A DNA stretch of 64,000 nt, taken from Frisingicoccus sp009929615 (lineage in GTDB: Bacteria > Bacillota > Clostridia > Lachnospirales > Lachnospiraceae). Made by a program: the position numbers and the translations under genes. Numbering within the stretch: position 1 is the stretch's first letter; the number at the start of each line of letters is the position of its first letter. The notes beneath the pieces are model-generated. The model saw nothing but the letters and a program-made list of their open reading frames with translations, was not told the DNA's origin and made no database searches. The DNA lies in NCBI GenBank assembly GCA_028692275.1, contig JAQUXR010000010.1, positions 1 to 64,000 on the forward strand. The letters run 5' to 3'. Shown piece by piece: positions 55,399-62,824 of this stretch.

Positions 55399-55462
55399 TT
55401 GACAATATTTCTTCTTTTTTATATAATATGTTAGGCATCGAACAGTTCGATGCCTAACATAT
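55399..55462 (+). promoter_or_regulatory. consensus promoter with perfect 37-bp palindrome
   Basis: TTGACA (55399-55404), exactly 17 bp, TATAAT (55422-55427). A perfect palindrome with 18-base arms (ATATGTTAGGCATCGAAC and its complement) around one central base spans 55426-55462, covering the end of the -10 and the start site. It is followed by seven T. It can be read as a MarR operator for the genes below, as a terminator for the PHP operon, or both. Confidence 0.8.
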
Positions 55463-55490
55463 TTTTTTAGAATAAGGAGGTATTTACATA

Positions 55491-55943
55491 TTGGATGAAT
55501 TGAATGAACAAACAGATATTGGCTGTCAGCTTCACAGCATGTCGAATCTTTTAAAACGACGTATGGACAGCACGATTGCCGCCTTGTTCCCCCACACGGA
55601 CAACACCATTTCCCGAACCAATGGATGGATTCTTGGGTACCTGTTGTGTCACGACGACCGGGATGTTTTTCAAAAGGATATTGAAAGTGCTTTTTCAATT
55701 CGACGCTCAACGGTTTCTAAGATACTCCAGCTTATGGAAGAAAAAGATTTTATCCGAAGAGAATCCGTTTCCTACGATGCCCGGTTAAAAAAGCTTGCAA
55801 TAACACAAAAAGGCAGAGAAATTTACCAGGTTATCAAAAATGAAATACTCGAAACTGAAAAACTTCTTCGTCAGGATATATCCGATGAAGAATTAGCTTT
55901 TTTCTTCCGCATTATGAAGAAATTTAAAACAAACATCGAATAA
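55491..55943 (+). CDS. MarR-family regulator
   Basis: 150-aa winged-helix regulator. Recognition region DIESAFSIRRSTVSKILQLMEEKDFIRRE, wing SYDARLKKLAITQKG and flanking dimerisation helices match MarR. TTG start at 55491, ten bases after AAGGAGG. It lies directly downstream of the palindrome and 16 bp before the ABC exporter genes, the usual arrangement for an autorepressing drug-responsive regulator. Confidence 0.88.
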   Translation: MDELNEQTDIGCQLHSMSNLLKRRMDSTIAALFPHTDNTISRTNGWILGYLLCHDDRDVFQKDIESAFSIRRSTVSKILQLMEEKDFIRRESVSYDARLKKLAITQKGREIYQVIKNEILETEKLLRQDISDEELAFFFRIMKKFKTNIE

Positions 55944-55959
55944 AACAGGAGGTTTCTTG

Positions 55960-57711
55960 ATGATTAAACGCTTAATGCACAGTATACGGGAATATAAAAA
56001 AGATTCCCTCCTTGCTCCTTTATTTGTCACAATGGAAGTTATTCTGGAAGTTATTATTCCTCTTCTCATGGCAAATCTGATTGATTTCGGTATCGACGGG
56101 GGCAACATGAATTACATTATCAAAATGGGAGTGGCTCTGGTTATATCCGCCCTTATCTCCCTTTGCTTCGGCTTTTTATCCGGCCGAAGTGCTGCAATTG
56201 CCTCAGCAGGCTTTGCAAAAAATCTAAGAAAAGATATGTACTACAACGTACAGAATTTTTCTTTCTCAAATATTGATAAGTTTTCCACTGCCAGCATTGT
56301 AACCCGTCTGACAACGGATGTTACCAATGTTCAGAATGCTTATCAGATGATTATCCGCCTTGCTGTCCGTTCACCAATTATGATGGTTTCAGCTTTGGTA
56401 ATGTCCTTTAGGGTTTCCTCCGAACTGGCCTGGATTTTCCTCGTCTGTATACCTATTCTCGGATTAAGCCTTTACTTTATCATGACACGTACCCATCCGA
56501 TTTTCGAGCGGGTATTTAAAACCTATGATAAGTTAAATGGTGTCGTGCAGGAAAATCTCCACGGTATCCGCGTTGTAAAATCCTATGTTCGTGAAGAACA
56601 TGAAATAAAAAAATTCACAACCATTTCTGAAAGTATTTACCAAGATTTCAGTAAGGCTGAAAAAAATCTGGCTTTTAACATGCCTATCATGCAGCTCTGT
56701 GTCTATGGCAGTATGCTTCTTATTTCCTGGTTTGGTGCCCGTCTTATCGTATCCTCAGGGAATAATGGTGCAATAGGTCTTAGTACCGGTGAATTAATGA
56801 GTCTGTTTACCTATTTAATGCAGATATTAATGAGTTTAATGATGCTCTCCATGGTATTCGTTATGATTACCCTCTCCCGGGCATCTTCCGAACGTATTGT
56901 TGAAATTTTAGATGAGACATCCGATATCCCGGTTAAAGACTCCGGAGTAAAAGAAGTTGCAGATGGTTCTATTGATTTTTCCGGTGTCAATTTCAGCTAT
57001 TCAAAGAATCCTGATAAACTCTGCCTGAAAAACATTGATTTACATATTGCTTCCGGTGAGACTATTGGTATTCTCGGCGGCACCGGCTCCTCAAAATCCA
57101 GCCTGGTACAGCTTATCCCACGACTTTACGACACGACTTCCGGCATCGTCAAAGTGGGTGGTGTTGATGTACGGGACTATGATTTGGAAACCCTCAGAGA
57201 CGAAGTTGCTATGGTACTTCAGAAGAATATTCTCTTTTCCGGAACAATTAAAGATAATCTTCGCTGGGGTAATGCAGATGCTTCCGATGAGGAATTAATC
57301 CATGCCTGTGTCCTCGCCCAGGCGGATGATTTTATCAGGACCTTCCCTGACGGATATGATACCTATATCGAACAGGGCGGAACCAATGTGTCCGGCGGTC
57401 AGAAACAACGTCTGTGTATTGCCCGTGCCCTGCTGAAAAATCCAAAAATTCTTATTATGGACGACTCCACCAGTGCTGTAGATACAAAAACAGATGCTAT
57501 GATCCAAAAAGCTTTTTTAGAAGAAATCCCAGATACAACCAAAATTATTATTGCCCAGCGTATATCCTCTGTTGAACATGCCGATAAGATTATTGTCATG
57601 GATAATGGAGAGATTAATGGCATAGGTACCCATGAAGAATTAATGGCATCCAATGATATCTATCAGCAGGTATGCGCATCCCAGGTGAAAGGAGATGAGG
57701 ACAATGAATAA
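55960..57711 (+). CDS. ABC exporter subunit with degenerate catalytic site
   Basis: 583-aa half-transporter: six transmembrane helices (residues ~15-310) and a nucleotide-binding domain (~335-580). Walker A reads GGTGSSKSS (Ser where Gly is usual), the signature VSGGQKQR is intact, and Walker B ends IMDDST, with Asp in place of the catalytic Glu. This matches the non-catalytic half of heterodimeric multidrug exporters such as BmrC/LmrC. Start at ATG 55960, seven bases after AGGAGG. Its stop overlaps the partner gene. Confidence 0.9.
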   Translation: MIKRLMHSIREYKKDSLLAPLFVTMEVILEVIIPLLMANLIDFGIDGGNMNYIIKMGVALVISALISLCFGFLSGRSAAIASAGFAKNLRKDMYYNVQNFSFSNIDKFSTASIVTRLTTDVTNVQNAYQMIIRLAVRSPIMMVSALVMSFRVSSELAWIFLVCIPILGLSLYFIMTRTHPIFERVFKTYDKLNGVVQENLHGIRVVKSYVREEHEIKKFTTISESIYQDFSKAEKNLAFNMPIMQLCVYGSMLLISWFGARLIVSSGNNGAIGLSTGELMSLFTYLMQILMSLMMLSMVFVMITLSRASSERIVEILDETSDIPVKDSGVKEVADGSIDFSGVNFSYSKNPDKLCLKNIDLHIASGETIGILGGTGSSKSSLVQLIPRLYDTTSGIVKVGGVDVRDYDLETLRDEVAMVLQKNILFSGTIKDNLRWGNADASDEELIHACVLAQADDFIRTFPDGYDTYIEQGGTNVSGGQKQRLCIARALLKNPKILIMDDSTSAVDTKTDAMIQKAFLEEIPDTTKIIIAQRISSVEHADKIIVMDNGEINGIGTHEELMASNDIYQQVCASQVKGDEDNE

Positions 57712-59572
57712 ACAGCAAAAGAAAGTGCCGACCAGCACCGTAAAACGTCTTCTTTCCTATATTGGTCATTATAAACTCCGGTTTATTTTTGTATTAATTT
57801 GCATTTTAGTCAGTGCTTTAACAAGTGTTGCCGCATCCCTCTACCTGCAGACATTAATTGACAGTTATATTACACCTCTGCTTCTTGAAGCTAATCCGGT
57901 GTTCGATAAACTTCTAAAATCTGTAGTCAGCATGGGCTGTATTTATCTGATAGGTATTTTAGCGACTCTGCTTTATAACCGTATTATGGTTTCCATTGCC
58001 CAGGGTGTCTTAAAAGAAATCCGTGATACCATGTTTGCCCATATGCAGACACTGCCTATTAAATATTTTGATACTCATACTCATGGCGACATTATGAGTC
58101 ATTACACCAATGATACCGACACACTCCGCCAGATGATTTCTCAAAGTGTCCCTCAGGTATTTTCCTCACTGATTACAGTGGTTTCCGTATTTTTTGCCAT
58201 GCTCTCCGTTAATATATGGCTTACCCTTGTCGTCATCATTTTTGTAACCTTTATTTTGAAAATAACAAAATTCATTGCCAGCAAGAGCAGTACCTTTTTT
58301 ATTCGCCAGCAGCGTTCGATTGGAAATATGAATGGCTATATTGAGGAAATGATTAACGGCCAGAAAGTTATCAAAGTTTTCTGCCACGAAGAAGCGGCAA
58401 AAAATACCTTTGATGAGAAAAATGAAAATCTCTGCAGTGATGCCACTTCTGCTAATATGTTCGCCAATATTCTCATGCCTGTTATGATGAATCTTGGAAA
58501 CCTGCAGTATGTATGTGTCGCCATTATCGGCGGTATTATGGCTATTAACGGCGTCAGCGGGCTGACCCTTGGAGCAATTGCTTCTTTCCTTCAGCTGACA
58601 AAATCCTTTAACCAGCCAATCAGCCAGATTTCCCAGCAGTTGAATGCTGTTATTATGGCACTTGCCGGTGCCGAACGAATCTTTAAATTAATGGATGAAA
58701 CTTTCGAAACAGATGATGGTTTTGTCACACTGGTTAATGCCCGTTACATCGACGGCAAACTGGAAGAAACAGACCACCGTACCGGAATCTGGGCATGGAA
58801 ATGTCCTCAGAAAGATGGAGCGGCCACCTATACAGAATTAAAAGGGGATGTCCGTTTCCATGATGTGGATTTTGGATACAATGAGAATAAAATTGTTCTT
58901 CACAATATCACCCTCTATGCTGAGCCTGGTGAAAAGGTTGCCTTCGTTGGTGCTACCGGTGCCGGCAAAACGACCATAACCAATCTGATTAACCGTTTTT
59001 ATGACCTCGCTGATGGCAAGATTACCTATGATGGAATTAACATCAATAATATTCGAAAAGATGACTTACGCCGGTCTCTCGGTATTGTTCTTCAGGACGT
59101 AAACCTCTTTACAGGAACAGTTATGGATAACATCCGTTATGGTAATCTGGAGGCCCTCGATGAAGAATGTATTGCCGCAGCAAAACTGGCCAATGCAGAC
59201 GGCTTTATCCGTCGTCTGCCTCAGGGCTATGACACAGTGCTCTCCGGTGATGGTTCCGGCCTTTCCCAGGGACAGCGTCAGTTAATATCCATTGCCCGCG
59301 CTGCTGTTGGAGACCCTCCAGTTATGATTCTTGATGAAGCGACTTCTTCCATTGATACCCGAACAGAGGCCATTGTACAGAAAGGCATGGACCGGCTGAT
59401 GCTTGGACGAACCGTATTTGTCATTGCCCATCGCCTCTCCACTGTTCAGAATTCCGATGTTATCATGGTTCTTGAACAGGGACGAATTATTGAACGTGGT
59501 CCACATAAAGATTTGATTGCACAAAAAGGTAAATACTATCAGTTATATACCGGAGCTTTTGAATTAGAATAA
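57704..59572 (+). CDS. ABC exporter subunit with canonical catalytic site
   Basis: 622-aa half-transporter, partner of the preceding gene. Six transmembrane helices (~25-330), then an NBD with Walker A GATGAGKTT, signature LSQGQRQL and Walker B MILDEATSSIDT with the catalytic Glu. An insertion of about 40 residues before the NBD (GFVTLVNARYIDGKLEE through GIWAWKC) is typical of BmrD/LmrD-like subunits. ATG 57704 is preferred over 57695 because GGAG is nine bases upstream; it overlaps the partner's stop by eight bases. Confidence 0.9.
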   Translation: MNKQQKKVPTSTVKRLLSYIGHYKLRFIFVLICILVSALTSVAASLYLQTLIDSYITPLLLEANPVFDKLLKSVVSMGCIYLIGILATLLYNRIMVSIAQGVLKEIRDTMFAHMQTLPIKYFDTHTHGDIMSHYTNDTDTLRQMISQSVPQVFSSLITVVSVFFAMLSVNIWLTLVVIIFVTFILKITKFIASKSSTFFIRQQRSIGNMNGYIEEMINGQKVIKVFCHEEAAKNTFDEKNENLCSDATSANMFANILMPVMMNLGNLQYVCVAIIGGIMAINGVSGLTLGAIASFLQLTKSFNQPISQISQQLNAVIMALAGAERIFKLMDETFETDDGFVTLVNARYIDGKLEETDHRTGIWAWKCPQKDGAATYTELKGDVRFHDVDFGYNENKIVLHNITLYAEPGEKVAFVGATGAGKTTITNLINRFYDLADGKITYDGININNIRKDDLRRSLGIVLQDVNLFTGTVMDNIRYGNLEALDEECIAAAKLANADGFIRRLPQGYDTVLSGDGSGLSQGQRQLISIARAAVGDPPVMILDEATSSIDTRTEAIVQKGMDRLMLGRTVFVIAHRLSTVQNSDVIMVLEQGRIIERGPHKDLIAQKGKYYQLYTGAFELE

Positions 59573-59577
59573 TTACA

Positions 59578-59629
59578 AAAAGAGTAATCCCCTGCGGACT
59601 GTGAAATATCCGCGGGGATTACTCTTTTT
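59578..59629 (+). terminator. terminator of the ABC exporter operon
   Basis: Long stem AAAAGAGTAATCCCC(T)GCGGA / TCCGCGGGGATTACTCTTTT followed by T and AGTT. The IS256-family element is inserted at its T-rich end. Confidence 0.88.
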
Positions 59630-61128
59630 AGTTGAGTCTGTGAAAGTTTTTCTGTAAATACTGATACACGAGGTCTTCTATGATAAAATAAAATCATAGG
59701 AGGCCTTTTATTATGGCAAGAAGAGAAAAGAAACCAGTACACAAAGTACAAATGACCAAGGGTAAGCGCAATATCATTCATCAGCTCCTTGAAGAGTATG
59801 ATATTGAGACCGCGGAAGACATTCAGGATGCCCTCAAGGACCTGCTTGGCGGAACCATTAAGGAAATGATGGAAGCTGAAATGGATGACCACCTTGGATA
59901 TGAGAAATCAGAACGCTCTGATAGTGATGACTACCGCAATGGTTACAAGTCCAAACGTGTCAACAGTAGCTATGGAAGCATGGATATCGACGTTCCCCAG
60001 GATCGTAAGTCAACCTTTGAACCTCAGGTGGTGAAGAAACGCCAAAAGGACATTTCTGACATTGACCAGAAAATCATATCCATGTACGCAAAAGGAATGA
60101 CTACACGTCAGATATCAGAGACCATGGAGGATATCTACGGATTTGAAGCGTCTGAGGGATTTATTTCAGATGTTACAGATAAGATCCTGCCACAGATTGA
60201 AGATTGGCAAAATCGCCCACTGGATGAGGTTTATCCTATCCTTTACATTGATGCTATCCATTACTCAGTTCGTGATAATGGTGTGATACGGAAGCTGGCT
60301 GCCTATGTTATTCTTGGCATCAATGCCGAAGGAAAAAAGGAAGTCCTGACCATCAATGTCGGTGAAAACGAGAGCTCCAAGTACTGGCTCTCTGTTCTCA
60401 ACGAACTGAAAAATCGAGGGGTGAAAGATATCCTTATTATCTGTGCTGACGGACTCAGCGGAATCAAGGAAGCCATAGCAACGGCATTTCCTAAGACAGA
60501 ATATCAACGCTGTATCGTTCACCAGGTAAGAAACACCCTGAAATACGTACCGGATAAAGACCGTAAAGCATTTGCCACAGATTTAAAGACCATTTATCAT
60601 GCACCAGATGAAAAGAAAGCCCAGGAAGCATTGAAACGAGTCACGGAAAAATGGACACCTAAATATCCAAACTCCATGAAACGCTGGCACGATAACTGGG
60701 ATGCTATTTCGCCTATCTTTAAGTTTTCCGCACAGGTTAGAAAGGTTATCTACACCACGAATGCGATAGAAAGCCTCAATGCTACCTATCGCAAGCTGAA
60801 CCGCCAGAGAAGCGTATTTCCAAGCGATACAGCACTGCTGAAAGCGTTATATCTTTCAACCTTTGAAGCAACGAAGAAATGGACCATGACTATCCGAAAC
60901 TGGGGCCAGGTCTATGGTGAACTGAGCATCATGTATCCGGATCGGCTTCCCGGAATGAGAAATACTGTCTTGAGGAAAAGGCGGGAAATGCTCGCCTTCT
61001 CTTGACATGCAAAGATATCTGAAGTATATATAAAACAAGAGCTGGAAGCTAATTCCTTAGCTTACCAGCTCAACACTTATCATAGAAGATCTGTATTTAC
61101 AGACTTTTCTTCACACACTCTTTTAGTT
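59626..61128. mobile_element. complete IS256-family insertion sequence with 8-bp target duplication
   Basis: The element spans 59634-61120 (1487 bp). Terminal inverted repeats of about 32 bp begin GAGTCTGTGAA on the left and GAGTGTGTGAA on the right (complement); about 24 positions match, including CTGTAAATAC. Flanking direct repeats TTTTAGTT at 59626-59633 and 61121-61128 are perfect. The single transposase gene is intact. It inserted between the ABC operon terminator and the converging coiled-coil gene. Confidence 0.95.
59713..61005 (+). CDS. IS256-family (mutator type) transposase
   Basis: 430-aa DDE transposase. The N-terminal DNA-binding part includes MEAEMDDHLGYEKSERSD and NGYKSKRVNSSYG. 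The first catalytic Asp is in YPILYIDAIHYSVRD, the second in LIICADGLSGIKEAI, followed by the CxxH-type YQRCIVHQVRNTLKYV. The catalytic Glu is in TTNAIESLNATYRKL. Length is normal for IS256 (about 390-430 aa). GGAGG lies ahead of the ATG. No frameshift or internal stop, so it is probably active. Confidence 0.95.
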   Translation: MARREKKPVHKVQMTKGKRNIIHQLLEEYDIETAEDIQDALKDLLGGTIKEMMEAEMDDHLGYEKSERSDSDDYRNGYKSKRVNSSYGSMDIDVPQDRKSTFEPQVVKKRQKDISDIDQKIISMYAKGMTTRQISETMEDIYGFEASEGFISDVTDKILPQIEDWQNRPLDEVYPILYIDAIHYSVRDNGVIRKLAAYVILGINAEGKKEVLTINVGENESSKYWLSVLNELKNRGVKDILIICADGLSGIKEAIATAFPKTEYQRCIVHQVRNTLKYVPDKDRKAFATDLKTIYHAPDEKKAQEALKRVTEKWTPKYPNSMKRWHDNWDAISPIFKFSAQVRKVIYTTNAIESLNATYRKLNRQRSVFPSDTALLKALYLSTFEATKKWTMTIRNWGQVYGELSIMYPDRLPGMRNTVLRKRREMLAFS

Positions 61129-61153
61129 TAAAAACGGCTTAGTTCTACACTTC

Positions 61154-62155
61154 TTATGAAATCTTCCTCAGCTTATCATCGTGTGCTGCCACCAGAGGCT
61201 TCATTAGTTTTATATCCGAATCCATACGTTCATAGTCATCTACACCCTTCTGATATCGCTCAAAGGTTGTAAAATAGCAAGCCGAAATTTCATTCAATTG
61301 AGGTACAACGGTGTTCTCCAGACAAACGCCATATCGCAATACTACACCATCTAAATTCAAAACAATACTTTCAACCGCCGACAACCTACCTTCCAAATCA
61401 AAAATCTTCTCTACACTTCTCTGTTGGCTCTCCTCCACTGCTTCTAACTTTCTTTCAGTACTTTCAATTCTTATCTCTACAGCTCTAAGTCTTGCTTCTA
61501 TATTTCGTAATTCTCCAAACAGGGTATTCTGACCTGCCTCAACTGCATCCAGGCGTGTCTCAACTCTATCCAGCCGTTCTTCAATAGCATCCAGACGTTC
61601 TTCAACTACATCCAAACGTGCCTCTATCGCATCCAGGTGTTTATCTATAATATCCAGATGGGCTTCAATCGCATCCAAACGTTCTTCAACTGCATCCAAA
61701 CGTGCCTCAATTCTATCCAGACGTTCTTCAATAGCATCCAGACGTTTATCTATAATATCCAGATGGGCTTCAATCGCATCCAAACGTTCTTCAACTGCAT
61801 CCAAACGTGCCTCAACTCTATCCAGTCGCTCTTCAATCGTATCCAGACGTTTATCTATAATATCCAGATGGGCTTCAATCGCATCCAAACGTTCTTCAAC
61901 TGCATCCAAACGTGCCTCAACTCTATCCAGCCGTTCTTCAATAGCATCCAAACGTTCTTCAACTGCATCCAGGCGTGTCTCAATAACATCCAATCGTGCC
62001 TCAATGGCATCCATTCGTACCTCTATCGCATCGAGCCGCTCTTCAACTGCATCCAGGCGTGCCTCAATCCCATCCATTCGCTCGTTCATATGTAAAAGCG
62101 TCGTGTTAATTGCTTTCAGTACCTCCATTATCTCCCCATATTGAGTATTTTCCAT
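61154..62155 (-). CDS. long heptad-repeat coiled-coil protein
   Basis: 333-aa protein of unknown function. Residues 25-206 are 26 consecutive heptads of consensus xRLDxIE without a break, giving a predicted rod of about 27 nm. Residues 207-262 continue as less regular coil, and 263-333 form a distinct tail with two Cys and aromatic residues (VVLRYGVCLENTVVPQ, ACYFTTFERYQKG). No signal peptide or membrane segment. Residues 74-178 are three 35-residue copies. GGGAGG precedes the ATG. Similar low-complexity proteins in Firmicutes and phages are mostly uncharacterised. Confidence 0.8.
   Translation of the reverse strand: MENTQYGEIMEVLKAINTTLLHMNERMDGIEARLDAVEERLDAIEVRMDAIEARLDVIETRLDAVEERLDAIEERLDRVEARLDAVEERLDAIEAHLDIIDKRLDTIEERLDRVEARLDAVEERLDAIEAHLDIIDKRLDAIEERLDRIEARLDAVEERLDAIEAHLDIIDKHLDAIEARLDVVEERLDAIEERLDRVETRLDAVEAGQNTLFGELRNIEARLRAVEIRIESTERKLEAVEESQQRSVEKIFDLEGRLSAVESIVLNLDGVVLRYGVCLENTVVPQLNEISACYFTTFERYQKGVDDYERMDSDIKLMKPLVAAHDDKLRKIS
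61622..61936 (-). repeat. three 105-bp tandem repeats inside the coiled-coil gene
   Basis: Each 105-bp unit encodes five heptads (ERLDRVE, ARLDAVE, ERLDAIE, AHLDIID, KRLDxIE). DNA identity between units is high, and the period keeps the reading frame, so unit gain or loss would lengthen or shorten the rod by 35 residues without frameshift. A finer 21-bp period underlies the whole region 61538-62083. Confidence 0.9.
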
Positions 62156-62289
62156 ACTTTATCCTCCCATTACATTAATTATCTTAACTCGTTAAATATT
62201 CGGAATCCGTTCTTTTGTAGTAACGTCATTATACCACTCCATTCCGCTATTTTCTAGCATTTGCAACCCACAATCTATCGACAAAAAAA

Positions 62290-62315
62290 CCAGCAGACAT
62301 CGAAATATCTGCTGG
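62290..62315 (-). terminator. terminator of the CoA-transferase/acetyltransferase operon
   Basis: Arms CCAGCAGA / TCTGCTGG with a ten-base loop, followed on the minus strand by seven T; 15 bases past the acetyltransferase stop. Confidence 0.85.
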
Positions 62316-62330
62316 CATATACTTTATTAT

Positions 62331-62822
62331 TTACAAAAGATGATAATGTGGAATAATATCCTGATACTCTCCATTTTTCATTAAGAATCCACCGGGTATA
62401 AGGCCTAGTTTGACAAACCCAAGTTTTTCATAAAGCTTCAATGCACTGTAATTACTACTTACCACCGCATTAAACTGAAGTATTTTGTATCCCAGCTCTT
62501 TTCCTTTAGCCAGGCAATGTTTCACAAGTTGTTCCCCTAAATGATGGCCTCTCATATCTGCCAAAACTGCATAACTTGCATTACAGATATGACCACATCT
62601 TCCAATATTATTCGGATGAAGTATGTAAAGTCCGACAATACTGTTAGAATCCTTGTCTACCGCTACTCCTGTAAAGGACTGGGAAGCAAAAAATTCCAAT
62701 CCACTTTCCGCATCCAGACAGTCCATTTGCGGAAAAGCCACACCATCTTCCACAACCTGATTCCAGATGAAAATCATCTCTTTGATATCCTGTTTTGAGA
62801 ATTCCCTAATTTCGACTTCCAC
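62331..62822 (-). CDS. GNAT-family N-acetyltransferase
   Basis: 163-aa acetyltransferase. Beta-strand IREFSKQDIKEM starts the fold, the acetyl-CoA loop is VLADMRGHHLGEQLVKHCL, and NAVVSSNYSALKLYEKLGF is motif B. Substrate unknown. I place the start at GTG 62822, two bases after the CoA-transferase stop and seven bases after GGAG, so the two genes are translationally coupled. Confidence 0.83.
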   Translation of the reverse strand: MEVEIREFSKQDIKEMIFIWNQVVEDGVAFPQMDCLDAESGLEFFASQSFTGVAVDKDSNSIVGLYILHPNNIGRCGHICNASYAVLADMRGHHLGEQLVKHCLAKGKELGYKILQFNAVVSSNYSALKLYEKLGFVKLGLIPGGFLMKNGEYQDIIPHYHLL

Positions 62823-62824
62823 GA

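Noticed and set aside
55960..57711. Sequencing error or pseudogene in the first ABC half-transporter because of its odd Walker A and Walker B
   Set aside because: The frame is intact, and the same degenerate pattern is characteristic of the non-catalytic half of heterodimeric exporters.
61637..62095. 152-codon plus-strand open frame (repeating Phe/Asn/Ile/Gln)
   Set aside because: It is the antisense shadow of the heptad repeats; periodic coding DNA keeps several frames open. It lacks a ribosome binding site.
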